A stretch of DNA of 64,000 nucleotides from Pisolithus tinctorius (GCA_024663395.1 JANFAH010000002.1:3286001-3350000); one strand, 5' to 3'. Positions 32,445 through 43,781 are shown, counted from the first letter of the stretch. Program-made: numbers and translations. The notes: a model not told the origin generated them from the sequence alone.

Positions 32445-32967
32445 TGTCAAGTATGGGATGTCCGGGTTGAGGCCAGACCGGAGACCAAAGTGGGTGCAAG
32501 GCCGAGGGGTCGGGATCAGGAGAGGAGTCGAGGATACAGGTAGTTGGACTGATTGGACTTAGTGACTGAGGATACAGCGCTATTCCCTTGCGTGGGCCTC
32601 AGTCCGAGTCTGAGGCCGAAGTGGGGTTATCAGAGTATACTTAGTTGATTTCAAACTGAGGTCTACAGGCCGAGTATCTACGAGCTTATATACTAGAGTA
32701 GCTATAGTACGGAGACCGGTAATGCCGGTCTCGCAAGGATTGCTAAGATGATTGCTAAGGCAAGGATTACTAATGTATGACTAAGGTAATGGAGACCGGG
32801 ACAGGTGGACCGGGGACAAGACCGGGCAGAGCTTAACCGAAGTGACAGACACTGCAAAGCAGTGTCTACCACACTAGACCAACTGGAGATATGGGACAGG
32901 CGAGGCCAAGGCCAGACTGAGTGAGTGCGAGGCCAAGTCCAGCCAGGGTCGAGGCATGACTATGACA
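32445..32967 (-). repeat. 5' LTR of A2 (523 bp)
   Basis: TGTCATAGTCATG (32967) to ACTTGACA (32445). TATATAAG box about 34 nt before the predicted start. Flanked by TTCCA. Confidence 0.96.
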
Positions 32968-32972
32968 TTCCA

Positions 32973-33780
32973 GAACAAACCCCAAACCTTCTGTGATGAC
33001 TGCCAAAAGGTAACCTTCGCTCAATCCTACCTCAAGGGAATGGCACTCGAATGGTTCAAGCCAGACCTTCTCCTCACCAGCAAACCCAAGGACCCACCCC
33101 TGTGGATGGACAGCTGGTGCAAGTTTGTCATCAAACTCCAGTCAACCTTCAGCCCCTATGACCTGGTAGCAGAAGCCAAGAACCAGCTTGACCACCTAAC
33201 CATGAAAGAAACCCACCACATCAACAAATACATGGTTGAGTTCAACAGGCTAGCTACCCAGGTCCAGGGTTACAGTGATGGGGCTCTCTGCCATTTCTTC
33301 TATGCTGGCCTTCCCCACCAAATCAAAGACAAGATAAGCTGGGTAGGCAAACCCTGCACCCTTGAAGACCTTTGCTGTCTAGCTCAGGACATAGATGCCA
33401 ACTACTGGGAACGACATGAGGAGGTCCAACACCAGAACTGGTCTTCCAGTAACCAGAACTCATCAAAGACTGGCAATAAAGACTTGAACACCAACAAAGG
33501 GAAAACCTCAACATCCAACACCTCCCAGCCCCCCACTGTGCTGAAGACTGGCAGTACCAATGCCAGGTCTTCAAAGCCCAAGCCAGCCAGCAACAAACTT
33601 GGCAAGGACAGAAAGTTAATGGCTGCCGAGCAAAAGCGATGCTTCGACCTAAAGCTCTGTATGTTCTGCAGAGGGGAAGGTCACATAGCCAAGGAATGCC
33701 CCAAGAAGGTGGCCAAGGCTAGAGCAGCTGCAGCTGCTGCAGAAGCCACACTGGAGGCCTCCACCAAGGCAAAAAAATAG
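32973..33780 (+). pseudogene. gag C-terminal part of D2
   Basis: Continues 25479 after A2. Open without a stop to TAG 33778: capsid motifs SYLKGMALEWFKPDLL, INKYMVEFNRLATQVQGYS, YAGLPHQIKDKISWVGKP; Asn/Ser/Lys linker; CCHC knuckle CMFCRGEGHIAKEC. Joined with the N-terminal part it has only the TGA near 25404. Confidence 0.9.
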
Positions 33781-33817
33781 TTGGCAGTCCTCAGAACCTC
33801 ACACACCCTGAGGACTG
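33771..33817 (+). promoter_or_regulatory. -1 frameshift signal of D2
   Basis: GCA AAA AAA TAG: heptamer 33771-33777 followed at once by the gag stop. 10-bp hairpin CAGTCCTCAG (33785-33794)/CTGAGGACTG (33808-33817), 13-nt loop. Sequence of the arms differs wholly from family A, yet pairing, spacing and loop size are kept. Confidence 0.85.
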
Positions 33818-35161
33818 TGTTGACTCCAGTGGTGTGCTCTCAGAGGTTAAGCTCAATGTGTCCACTCTATGCAACCTGAATAGTCTTATGCCTACCATTT
33901 CTTTAGCATCCTATGATGAGCCAGCATTCCCAGTACTCATCGACTCCAGCTCTACACACTGTTTCATAGATACAAAATTTGCAAATAAAATCTCTGTTCC
34001 CCTTTACTCCATCCTGCTGGTCCAGCTTTGGCTGTTTGATGGCACATCCAACTCAGTCATCACCCAGGCAGCAGATCTTGTCTTTGTTTTTCCCTCCAGC
34101 GATGCAACCCCAGTCACCCTCTATGCAACCCTGCTGGACTCCTAATGCAAGGCAGTCTTAGGATACAACTGGCTCACCCAACACAATCTGTTGATTGACT
34201 GGGTCTTGAGCAGTATTAGATTCCAGACACCTGTACAATGAGTGCCAGACCCCCTGACATCACCCCCTGACCCTGAGCCTTCAGCTCCCAGACCAACCAC
34301 CTTCAGCTCTAATGAGCATCTGACCCCACAATTAGAGAAACTGGTTGCACTGGGCTTGACTTGCCCACCTATTGCCTTCATCAATGCCACAGCCTATGTC
34401 CAGGCATGTAAACTCAAAGGGTCTTCTCAGTTCAGCCTCCAGCTCCATCCCTCAGCTCTCACCTCCCTTCGGTCTTCAAAAGTAGAAGATGCACCAAACC
34501 TCTCCAGCATTCCACCAGAGTACCATGAGTACGCCAAGATGTTCAGTAAATCCAAAGCCACTACCCTAGCACCCCACTGAGAACACAATCTTAAAATCGA
34601 GCTGGAAGGAGACTCATCACCACCCCTCAGCCCTATCTACTCCCTGTCACTGGTAGAGCTTGAAGCTCTCTGGGCCTTCCTAGATGAGCATCTGGCTACT
34701 GGATTCATCTGACTGACCTCTTCCCCCCACAGAGCACCAGTCCTCTTTGTCAAGAAGAAGGATGGCTCCCTTTGGCTTTGTGTTGACTTCTGGGGCTTGA
34801 ACAAGATCACTAAAAAGGACCGATACCCACTCCCCCTCATCACTGACCTCCTAGACTCGCCATCCTGGGCCAAGGTTTACACCAAAATTGACCTCAGACA
34901 TGTGTATCACCTAGTCTGGATCACTGATGGTGATGAATGGAAAACTGCATTCCACACTCGGTATGGGTCCTTTGAATGGCTTGTCATGCCTTCCAGTCTG
35001 TCCAATGCCCCAGCAGTGTTCCACATCAACACAGTGTTCGCTGACCTCCTAGACGTGTGCATCATGGTCTACCTGGACAACATACTCATCTACTCCAACG
35101 ATGAGAACTTGCACTGGCAGCGTGTTAAAGAGGTTCTGCACTGACTCCAGAAACATGGCCT
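33777..35161 (+). pseudogene. pol N-terminal part of D2 (PR, start of RT)
   Basis: Protease VLIDSSSTHCFID; RT to [13 protein letters not shown] and the following LQKHGL, then broken by the inversion junction at 35161. Stops include TAA near 34143 and several TGA. A short deletion is seen at AVFHINTVF (relatives have [11 protein letters not shown]). YLDD is YLDN as in D1. The rest of pol is at 47246-44971. Confidence 0.9.
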
Positions 35162-35170
35162 AAACAAAAT
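35155..35170. other. Inversion junction, left
   Basis: D2 RT sequence (AAACATGGCCT) stops at about 35161 and E1 3' sequence begins. The expected continuation of D2, TATGCCAAACTGG, is found at 47246 reading on the minus strand. Confidence 0.85.
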
Positions 35171-35257
35171 CACAAGTCTATTTCGTAGTAGTACAAAAAT
35201 ATACAAACTAAAGACAAAAAAAAAAAAAAGGAAAAAGGAAAGAAAAACAAAACTACT

Positions 35258-36484
35258 CTACTCTTCCATCACTTGTCCTCTGCCACCCTCCTGTTCCTCT
35301 CCACCTTCCTTCTCTCCTCCAACTTCTTCCTCTTCCTCATTATCCCCCTCTGCACCTTCATCTGCTTCTTTGTTCTTGTCCTCCACTGCCTCCGACTGAG
35401 GCCTCTTCCATCCTCCACCTGTGCGCTCGAGCTCAGCCATCCTGGCCTCTCGCACATCCTCCCTCCTCCTCATCTCTGCCCACTCTTCCCAGGTGCAGTA
35501 CAGCGCCCACTCATCGGCTGTCCGCTCTGCAGCCACCGCCATCCACTCCGCTGCCCTTGCCATCCTCTCGAAGGCTGTCGCAGCCTTCTCGTGCACCACC
35601 GCGTACCTCTCCGCAGCCTGCAGCTGCCACTCCCACTCCCACTCTGTCCACCAGGAGGAGACCCCCGCTTCTAAGGGTCCCTCGTGTGGTGTTGCTGGCT
35701 CTTCCTTGTCTTCTCTGCCTACCTCCCACTCGTCATCCACTTCCTCTGTCTCTGTCACTTTCTCCTTTCCCTTCCCTCATGTCCTCTTCTTCTTCTCTCC
35801 TCGGGAACTCCCCATCCCTGCTCTCTTCCACGAGGGTCCCACCGCCACCTCTTCCTGCGTCCAACTGCAGGTTTTCTTCTTGTTGTGGCAGGGTGCGCAG
35901 GCCCTGGTCTTACCTTGCCCTGGCTCGCACTGACCCGCCATCAGACTCACTATGCAGTGAGTGCAAGGGGGCTGCCTGGTTGTGGTGACCACCACAGAGG
36001 TCCCAGGGACCCTCTGGGTGGTGTTGACATCATAGACCGCGCTGCTTAACCTGAAATAAAAATACAAGTCAGCTCTGCCTGACTTGTAGGATTCTGTCAC
36101 TCACCTTTGTGTGGCCTCATCCCACCTGGCCTGGGCCCTCTCTGCAGAAGCCCTCTGCCTCTGCCTTTCTGCCTCCTCCTCTGCCACCTTCTTCCTTCAA
36201 GCCTCCTCTTCCTCCTCTGCTCTCTTCCTCCACTCCGCCTCCAACCTCTCCTCCTCCATCTTCCGCCTCGTGGCCTCCTCACACTTGGCCTTGTGCTCTG
36301 CCTTGCGCTCTCTCTCTCTCCGCTCGGTCTCCTCTCATTGGCGCACCTTCTCTGCAGACTTCTCCCGCTCAGTGTTGGTGGAGTCATCAGTGAGGATGAC
36401 CAGTTCTTCATCCGCGACTTGGGAGTAGTTGTGGACATGGCTGGGGGTTGGCTGGGGGGTGTTGCTCTGGCGCTGGGAAGGCAT
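35258..36484 (-). pseudogene. Antisense accessory gene of E1 (coiled coil, intron, Cys cluster)
   Basis: ATG 36484 (MPSQRQSNTPQ), 193 bp from the 3' LTR and antisense to it. Exon 1 (36484-36105) carries an acidic start and a Glu/Arg/Lys coiled coil (RKMEEERLEAEWRKRAEEEE) with two TGA stops. Intron 36104-36051 (GTGAGT..GCTGAC..TTTCAG, 54 nt) joins EATQ|R to LSSAVYDV in frame. Exon 2 has C-x2-C-x8-C-x9-C-x2-C-x6-C (CTHC..CAPCHNKKKTC), a slightly altered Zn2Cys6 pattern. A change of frame is needed near 35770-35780 to reach the C-terminal part (35758-35258), which is Trp/Glu/Ala-rich and ends in a very acidic tail. Sequence has diverged greatly from A2 and D2, but architecture, strand and intron are shared. 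Confidence 0.72.
36051..36104 (-). other. Intron in E1 accessory gene
   Basis: GTGAGTGACAG to TTTATTTCAG with a GCTGAC branch site. Located upstream of the cysteine cluster, like the A2 intron. Confidence 0.75.
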
Positions 36485-36677
36485 GATGATAGGGGGAAGG
36501 GACGAAGGTTCAGTACCCTGACACGTGTTTTTAAGCGGTACTTTGAACTCCGATGGAGCTCCACCACAGCTAAAGCCATCATCCTTGAGGCATCAAAATA
36601 ATTTCAAATGATCAACTCATGTTGATCTTGTCCCATACATGCAGCCTTCAGGGGTTCAGGCCCTAAGGGGGGGGCAC

Positions 36678-37391
36678 TGTCATAACCATGTGTTCATCAT
36701 AGGTCTTTGCTCACTCCGCAACCTTTTCTGCCGGTCATCTGCTCACTCTGTACCAACTCCACCCAACTTCTGTTGGTTGCGAACCATCTCCACTCTGACT
36801 GCTGTCGGACTTGTGTTGCTCTCCTACCAGACCGAGCAGTCCATTCTCTGAGGGGTCATGTGACTACCTTCGCAGTCAGGTACTCTGCAGTGCGCTCACC
36901 ACATGGTCCAGTGCCTGGACTGTTTCCTTTTCTGGATGTTCTGTGTTACCTGTTCATATGTCCTCTGTCTACTCTTCATTCGTTGTCCAGGAAATTTTAC
37001 TTGAAAATTTATGAGTCTCCATATGTCAGTTCCGATTCCGATTACTGTACCTCCATAGCAGTATAAAAGCATGTACTGTACTCTGCTGTTCTTCAGTACA
37101 AATATCAACTGAGTTCCTACTCCCTCTGACTCCGTCTTCTGCCTGTTGGAGTTATCTCCGACTCTCCGTCTGTACTCTCCCTCTGAAATACGAGGGCTGA
37201 GATCATGCAAGGGGGTAGTGCATGAGCTAAACCCGACGCCCTCACTCTGCTCCGCCTTTGCTTCAGCAGTCTTCATCTCTGCCAACACTCCACTAGTCGG
37301 AGTTCTGTTCCTGTGTGTCGGACTTGCTTCTGGACCCTCCTCTAGACCTTGTTTAGCGTCGGAGTTGGTCAGAGTAGGCCCAGACTTGACA
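36678..37391 (+). repeat. 3' LTR of E1 (714 bp)
   Basis: TGTCATAACCATG to GACTTGACA, preceded by CTAAGGGGGGGGCAC. Transcript-start motif AGTACAAATATCAAC near 37100. Partner LTR 52405-53111 (707 bp) and solo LTR 37733-38446. Confidence 0.95.
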
Positions 37392-37732
37392 TGTCATTTT
37401 CAAGCGCCAAGATGTGTCTGTACCACATGGTGTGCCGCTCGAGGGGGAGCAGGGGAATTCCGACACCTCAGAAAGACATTCCGAAGCCTCAAAACAAAAT
37501 TCCGAAACCTCAGAATGGAACTCCGCAGCTTCACAGGGAAATTCCGAGGCCCCACAGATGGTTGAGTGACCCACTGAAGCAACTTCAGGAATTCCGAGAC
37601 TAATTCCAGACCCACTTGGAGACAATTTTGAAACACCTCCACCTCAACCTCGTCGCTCCACTTGCCAGCACTTTGAATCAGACTATATGAGGCGCCTACG
37701 TACAGGGGAAGGCACTCAAGATGGGCACATCC
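37392..37732 (+). pseudogene. Copia pol linker between integrase and RT
   Basis: After removal of E1 this joins the integrase frame that ends at 53112. It has Ser/Glu/Asn-rich degenerate 21-24 bp repeats (around ATTCCGA..CCTCAGAA, 37455-37560), then a basic segment typical of this region (PPPQPRRSTCQHFESDY). The solo LTR 37733-38446 interrupts it. Confidence 0.8.
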
Positions 37733-38446
37733 TGTCATGACTGTGTGTTCATTATAAGTCCCTATACACTCCGCACCCTACTCCACCAGTCGTTCACTCA
37801 CTCCGCACCAACTCTGCCCAACGTCTGCTGTTTACGAACCATCTCCACTCCAACTGCTGTCAGACTTGTGTTACTCTCCTACTGGACTGAGCGGTCCGTT
37901 CTCTGAGGGGTCATGTGACTACCTTCACAGTCAGGTACTCCACAGCACGCTCACCGCATGGTCCAGTGCCTGGACTATTTCCTTTTCTGGATGTTCTGTG
38001 TTACCTGTTCGTATGTCCTCCATCTACCCTTCATTTGTCGTCCAGGAAATTTTACTTGAAAATTTATGAGTCTCCGTATGTCAGTTCCGATTCCGATTAC
38101 TGTACCTCTGTAGCAGTATAAAAGCATGTACTGTACTCTGCTGTTCTTCAGTACAAATATCAACTTAGTTCCTACTCCTCCTGACTCTGTCTTCTGTCTG
38201 TCGGACTTGTCTCCGACTCTCCGTCTGTACTCTCCCTCTGAAATATGAGGGCTGAGATCATGCAAGGGGGTAGCACACAAGCTAAACCTGACGCCCTCAC
38301 TCCACTCCGCCTTTGTCTCAGCAGTCTTCATTCCTGCCGACACTCCGCTAGTCGGAGTTCTGTTCTTCTGTGTCAGACTTGCTTCCGAACCCCTCTCTAG
38401 ACCTTATATAGTGTCGGAGTTGGTCGGAGTAGGCCCGGACTTGACA
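37733..38446 (+). repeat. Solo LTR of family E (714 bp) in Copia
   Basis: TGTCATGACTGTG to GACTTGACA, perfect target duplication CATCC (37728-37732, 38447-38451). No internal sequence. Confidence 0.96.
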
Positions 38447-40180
38447 CATCCCTCTTGACTTTGTAAAAGAACTCTGAGAGAGCAATAGCAACCCAAACAG
38501 CCTGAAATCCCAAGAAAATGCTACCTACGTGTTTGATGAAGAACTAGCTACTGATGAAGATGACACTAACATTGTGTATGCTATGGTGGCAGGGATGGCT
38601 GAAGCCAAAGGGCTGGACCCATCAACAGTCCATGAGGCAAAATCCCAAGCTGACTGGCCGAAGTGGCAAAATGCCATAAATGCGGAATTAAACAGCCTAG
38701 AGGAAGTGCATACCTGGGATGTCATTGAGTGCCCCAAAGGCACAAATGTTGTAGGATGCAAATGGGTCTTCAAGATCAAATGCAATGCTGCCAGAGAAAT
38801 CGAGAAGTACAAGGCCTGCCTAGTCACTAAGGGCTACTCCCAGATACAGGGCATTGACTACAATGAAACATATGCTCCTGTCGCAAGACTCGCATCTCTC
38901 TGCACCATACTAGCAGTTGCTGCATGCAATGACTGGGATATCGATGTATTCGATTTCCACTTGGCATTCCTCAATGGCAAACTTGGAGATGGCGAAGACA
39001 TCTACATGGAGCTCCCTGAGGGCTACACTGTAGGGCGGAATTTTTCCTGTCCAGTTGGGAAGCTAAACATAGCATTATACGGCTCGAAACAAGGCATGCT
39101 TCGGTGGTACCAGAAGCTATGTGCTACTCTTGCAGATCTTGGGCTCACCAGAGCACATGCAGACTGGGGAGTGTTCTATGGTCGCATAGGACCAGAAATT
39201 CTCATCCTTGCCAGCCACGTCGACGACTGCACTGTAGCAGGCAGTTCCCCATCATTAATTCGCTCATTTAAACAGGAGATCAGCACTCATTTTAAAATCT
39301 CTGACCTAGGGCCCATCAGTTGGCTACTTGGGATGAAGATGACATGGAACAGAGAAGCCTGCACCATATCACTATCCCAGCAGTCATACATTGAGGCCAT
39401 CCTAATGAAATACAACCTTGCTGACTGCAAACCTGCCACAATTCTGATGGACCCCAGAATAAAACTCTCTCACAGAGAAATTCCGCAACCAGCCGAAGAA
39501 GCTGCACACATGAAAAATGTACCCTACTGTGCTGCTGTTGGCTCCCTCATGCACCTTGCCATTGGAACGTGCCCTGACATTGCATTTGCTGTCTCCACAG
39601 TCACACAGTTCAACAATGCACCCAACATGACTCACTGGGAGGCTGTGAAATGAATCTACAGGTATATCTCAGGCACAAAAGCACTCACTTTAACATTTGG
39701 AAATTCAGAACGAGGCCTCAAGGGCTATACCGATGCAGATGGAGCTTCGCAGGAGCATCGACATGCTATAAGCAGATATGCCTACCTACTGGATGGTGGA
39801 GCTATCAGTTGGGCCTCACAGAAACAGGAACTCGTAACGCTCTCCACCACTGAAGTGGAGTACATCACAGCGACTCACACAGCCAAAGAGGGCCTGTGGC
39901 TTTGACAACTCCTCAGTGAAGTTTTCCGACCACTCAAACACCCTATCCCACTGTATTCTGACAGTCAATCCACCATCGCACTTACCAAAGATGGCAGCTA
40001 TCACGCTCGCACAAAGCACATCGACATATGATACCATTTTATTTGTTTTGCTGTGGAAAACCATTCCTTTCATTTAATTTATTGTCCTACTGACGACATG
40101 GTCGCTGATACCCTTACCAAACCTCTACCTAGCATCAAGGCAAAACACTTTGCATCTGCACTCGGACTTTGTTCTGATTG
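38447..40180 (+). pseudogene. Copia pol: reverse transcriptase and RNase H
   Basis: RT from about 38529: WQNAINAELNSLEEVHTW, VGCKWVFKIK, YAPVARLASL, DVFDFHLAFLNG, LYGSKQGMLRWYQKL and the active site HVDDCTVAG (HVDD is usual in Copia). TGA at 39651 precedes IYRYISGT. RNase H: GYTDADGA, AISWASQKQELVTLSTTEVEY, SDSQSTIALTKDG, ADTLTKPLP. Further TGA near 39904 and 40030. It ends at about 40180 against the polypurine tract GAGGGGGAG and 3' LTR. Normally a minus-strand element; this half is in the inverted segment. Confidence 0.93.
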
Positions 40181-40188
40181 AGGGGGAG

Positions 40189-40482
40189 TGTCGAGAATGT
40201 GATCCAGAATTACGGTAGCATCTCGGAGTTTCGCCCAGAGGGCTCGGAATTGTTCCCCGACCCTCGGAATTAAATTCCGATGTCAATGCGCTTACTAATT
40301 ATGGTACTATAAATTTTCCACACCATTCTTTTCCACCTCAGTGACTACTTCGTACACTGAGGTGAGTATAGCTAGATTCCTGCTCGTTTACTTGGTACTG
40401 ATGTAGTGTAGAAACTCATACCTTCGTTAGGTACTAATATAAAGTGACTACTTCGTACACTGAGAAACTCATACCTTCATTA
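40189..40482 (+). repeat. 3' LTR of Copia element (294 bp)
   Basis: TGTCGAGAATG to CTTCATTA. Target duplication ACAAC at 40483-40487; complement GTTGT at 56857-56861. The last bases are TTA, not CA. Contains two copies of GTGACTACTTCGTACACTGAG about 100 nt apart. Confidence 0.88.
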
Positions 40483-40487
40483 ACAAC

Positions 40488-42280
40488 ATCTATGACAGAG
40501 AACTGCTAGGGGTTATTTGAGGATTGAAATTGTGGAGACATTACCTCCATGGATCCCCATTTCTGGTCAAGGTCTTCACCAACCATAAGAATTTGACCTA
40601 TTTTAAAGCACCACAAAACCTAAACCATTGCCAGGCTTGTTGGCTCCTTGACCTTGCAGACTTTGATCTGCAGTTAGAACATGTCCCAGGCAAAGACCTG
40701 GCCACACCTGATGCACTCTCCTGATGCCCTGACCATGTCCCTGATGATGATGAAGATAACAAAGGAGTCACTCTTCTTCCCCAGACACTGTTTGTCAATC
40801 TCAACAACACAAACCTCACCCAGAAGGTCGCTTCCTCCTCTATGAAAGACCCTGTGGTTCAGACAGCACTTCATGCCAATGAAAATGTCGACATGCCACT
40901 CCCATTTAAGTCTCATCTTTCCAAATGGAAGTTTGACAATGGAGTGTTGCTCTATAAAGACTGGATTTACATCCCAGATGACCCCTCCCTCTGATGGACT
41001 GTCATGTCCAACCACCATGACCACCCCTCTGCAGGACACCTTGGTGTACTGAAAACCCAACAACTCATCTCCTCCAAGTTTTGGTGGCCTGGACTCACCT
41101 CTTTCATCTGAAAATATGTGGAAGGCTGTGCTGCTTGCCAGCAGAATAAGGTCAACACCCACCTGATGACACCTCCCCTTATGCCCATCCCCTCAACCTC
41201 AACCCACCCCTTCCAACAGATCTCTTGCGATCTGGTTACTGACCTCCCCCTTTCTAAGGGCTATGATTCCCTTTTGGTCGTGGTAGACCATGGGCTTACA
41301 AAGGGGGTAATTTTAACACCCACAAAGAAAACTGCCTCTGCTGCAGACATTGTGGCACTCTTTTTCAAGAAGGTCTACTCCCGCTTCGGGTTGTATGACA
41401 AAATCATATCCAACTGAGGGCCTCAGTTTGCCTCTATATTCGCAAAAGAACTCACTTCCCTCTTAGGATACTCCCTCACCCTGTCTATGGCATATCACCC
41501 TCAAATGGATGGAGAAACTGAATAAATCAAGAAGTGGAGACTTATCTCCACATCTTCTGCCAGAATGACCCCACCTCATGGGTGGACAACCTCCCAATGG
41601 CTGAATTTGCACATAACCACCACCCTCATTCCATTACTCATCAATCCCCATTCTACCTCATGTATGGATATGAACCAAAACCACTTCTGTCCCTTATCAT
41701 GGAGACCCACCTTCCCACCACTGAGTCTAGACTCAAGGAACTCTGAAAGGCTAGGGAAGAAGCCCTTGCAGCACATGATTTGGCCAGAAAAGCTATGAAA
41801 AACTGCTCGTCATGACCCTTCACCCTGTTTCAAAAAGGTGATAAGGTTTGGCTAGAAGCATGGAACCTAAAGTGTTCCCATGAAAATAGAAAGATTGCCC
41901 CAAAATGGGAAGGACCCTTCACTGTCTCCAAAGTCCTATCCCTGATTACTTATCACCTTGTGATTCCTCCATGATGGAAGATCCACAATGTCTTCCATGC
42001 TTCCCTTCTATTGCCCTATCATGAAAATGACATCCACAGACCAAACTTCCCAGCTCCACTGCCTGACCTGATCAATGAAGAAGAAGAATACAAAGTTGAG
42101 GCGATAGTCAGCCATAAAAGGTCTGGCCATGGCCATGCCTTTTTAATCAAATGGAAGGGTTATCCTTCATCCAAAAACTCATGGCAGAAAGAAGCACACC
42201 TTGAACATGCAGATGACACGCTCTCTGCATATAAGACATGCTTCCCAAAGGACTTCCCTCCTCAAAAACTACCCACTTGA
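40488..42280 (+). pseudogene. B2 pol C-terminal half: RNase H, integrase, chromodomain
   Basis: Joins the RNase H frame ending at 56862 (ERNYN | IYDRELLG across the ACAAC site). RNase H: LKLWRHYLHG, TNHKNLTYFKAPQNL, GKDLATPDALS. Integrase HHCC (HHDHPSAGHLG, CAACQQNK), DDE core SCDLVTDLP, then SNxGPQFAS and GETE followed by a stop. Chromodomain at about 42085-42240: YKVEAIVSHKRSG, FLIKWKGYPSSKNSW. Stops (TGA mainly) at about 40516, 40722, 40995, 41110, 41415 and others. Confidence 0.9.
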
Positions 42281-42316
42281 TGCTCTACTTGCACCATCAG
42301 AAAGATCACTCTAGAA

Positions 42317-43154
42317 ATGCCCCCTTGTCACTACACCTACCCCCATGAACCCTCCCACAGACACACCCCCTTTGCTCGTCACCAACAACAGCCTGCTAGT
42401 GATCAGATGATTGCTTCTTACTGACTTTTCATCACTGATCCCACTGTTGTTGGTACTGTCTACTACAAAGTCGATGAGAACTCCCCTCTCAACCTGGTCT
42501 ATCACACTACCATCCAAGCCCTTTGGCTTGAAGAGTTGTCTCACTATGTCAATCAACAGAACCCTCTTCTGTCCCCTGCATGTACTATACTAAATGAAAT
42601 CATGTATGAGCAGGATCCCCTGCTTCTCAGACTCTTCGATATTCTTGGAGGTGCAGACCTCATTTATAACATCCATCAATACCCCACATTGATCACACCC
42701 CCTCCCCCTGGGTCTCGAAGACCCTTGACTGCAACCTCTCCCCCAGTTTCATCTGTGTCATCTTCCCCTCCAGTGTCATCGCCATCATCCTCCCAGTCAT
42801 CCCACTCTCTCAGAAGAGCTGACAGACCCTGGGCCTGCTGCCTGTCTGGCCCTAACCCCCAACCTTGCAAGTCTCATGACTCCCCATCTGAAGTAGACCC
42901 TGAGACTGCTTTTGGCATCTCTAGAGCCAAACTCAACTACACCTTGAACATTGTCGAGACTCTCACCCAGTTACCACCATCCCCTGTGCTGAACGCACTC
43001 ACTGAGGCTGATCGTCCTCTTACCCCTTCTGATCCACACTATTGTCAGACTTGTTATGTCTGCCACTGCCTTGGGCATGTCCACATCAATTGTGGACTCT
43101 ATGAATGTCCACTCTGTCACACCACTCATCCTGGACATACCCAGGCTCAATGCC
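42317..43154 (+). pseudogene. Third ORF of family B (B2), tandem zinc knuckles
   Basis: Same strand as B2 pol, starting 37 bp after its stop. ATG 42317 (MPPCHYTYPHEP), one TGA near 42421. Middle part ITDPTVVGTVYYKVDENSP, then a Pro/Ser-rich region and two zinc-knuckle-like motifs near the end: CYVCHCLGHVHINC (CX2CX4HX4C) and CPLCHTTHPGHTQAQC (CX2CX6HX4C). D2 is inserted at 43154; the last about 55 codons are at 24391-24223. Intact length would be near 335 codons. It is a distinct ORF, not Gag. Nucleic-acid binding is an inference from the knuckles. Confidence 0.72.
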
Positions 43155-43639
43155 TGTTAAGTTCATGACTAGGTCAGTGGTTGAAGGCCAAAGGCCGAGT
43201 GCTGGGTGCAACAACCCTTGGTCTTAGCTCATGCACTAGACCCTTGTGCAAGCCAGGTTGAAGTCAGAGAGAGCTGAGGGGGGTCAGGAGCAAAAGCTGA
43301 GAGTCAACTTGGGCTTAAGCTGGGAACTTGGGGTGAACTAAGTTGATATTCAGACTGGGGAGCTAAGTACAATGTATGTAGAGTATATATACCAAAGACC
43401 AGCAACCCAAAGGCCAGGGTTACCAGTGAGGGACTAAATAGCTGTGCAAGGAACTAACTAAAGGTTAAACAAGGAGGCAGGGATCAGAGAGCCAAGGACA
43501 GACACTGCCTCAGCACAAGCAAGGGCAGTACAGAAGCTAACTAGAAAAGTATAGTGAGGAATAGAGTGTGTTTCAGTGTTCAGTGTTGACTTGGCATTCT
43601 GAACCTAAGGCTGAACTGTGGGTTTCTTGGTATGTGACA
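43155..43639 (-). repeat. 3' LTR of D2 (485 bp, inverted)
   Basis: Minus strand TGTCACATACC (43639) to CTTAACA (43155). Same length as 24392-24876. Polypurine tract CTAAGGGGGGGATAC (minus) at 43640-43655. Confidence 0.95.
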
Positions 43640-43781
43640 GTATCCCCCCCTTAGGGTCAAGCCCTCAAGACCCACCCTAAGGTACATGAGGTCAGCAGTC
43701 ACTGTGCTGACAGAACATGTGTTCCCTGGGGTTAAAAAGGTGTGTTTTTGCGAAGACTTGTTTTCTCCCGACTCCTTCATC

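Larger units (their letters stand above)
25480..32967 (-). mobile_element. Complete family A chromovirus A2 (7488 bp)
   Basis: Minus strand, two 523-bp LTRs (25480-26002, 32445-32967) and perfect 5-bp target duplication TTCCA (25475-25479, 32968-32972). Order: 5' LTR, self-primer site, intact gag, -1 frameshift signal, pol (two TGA stops, one frameshift), convergent antisense accessory gene, polypurine tract, 3' LTR. It is inserted in D2 gag. Confidence 0.97.
35162..37391 (+). mobile_element. Family E chromovirus E1, 3' part (inverted)
   Basis: Contains the 3' LTR (36678-37391), polypurine tract and antisense accessory gene of the element whose gag-pol lies at 47247-53111. Target duplication TGTCA at 37392-37396 is the complement of TGACA at 53112-53116. 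Confidence 0.9.

Noticed and set aside
35273..36601. Long plus-strand Ser/Leu/Pro-rich ORFs
   Set aside because: Reverse complement of the Glu/Arg-rich coiled-coil gene. Intron signals and the Cys cluster exist only on the minus strand.
38525..38827. Minus-strand 100-codon ORF over Copia RT, and many similar overlaps
   Set aside because: Shadow of the RT frame; the conserved motifs are on the plus strand.
42317..43154. Envelope-like gene in family B
   Set aside because: No signal peptide or transmembrane segment; it has zinc knuckles instead.
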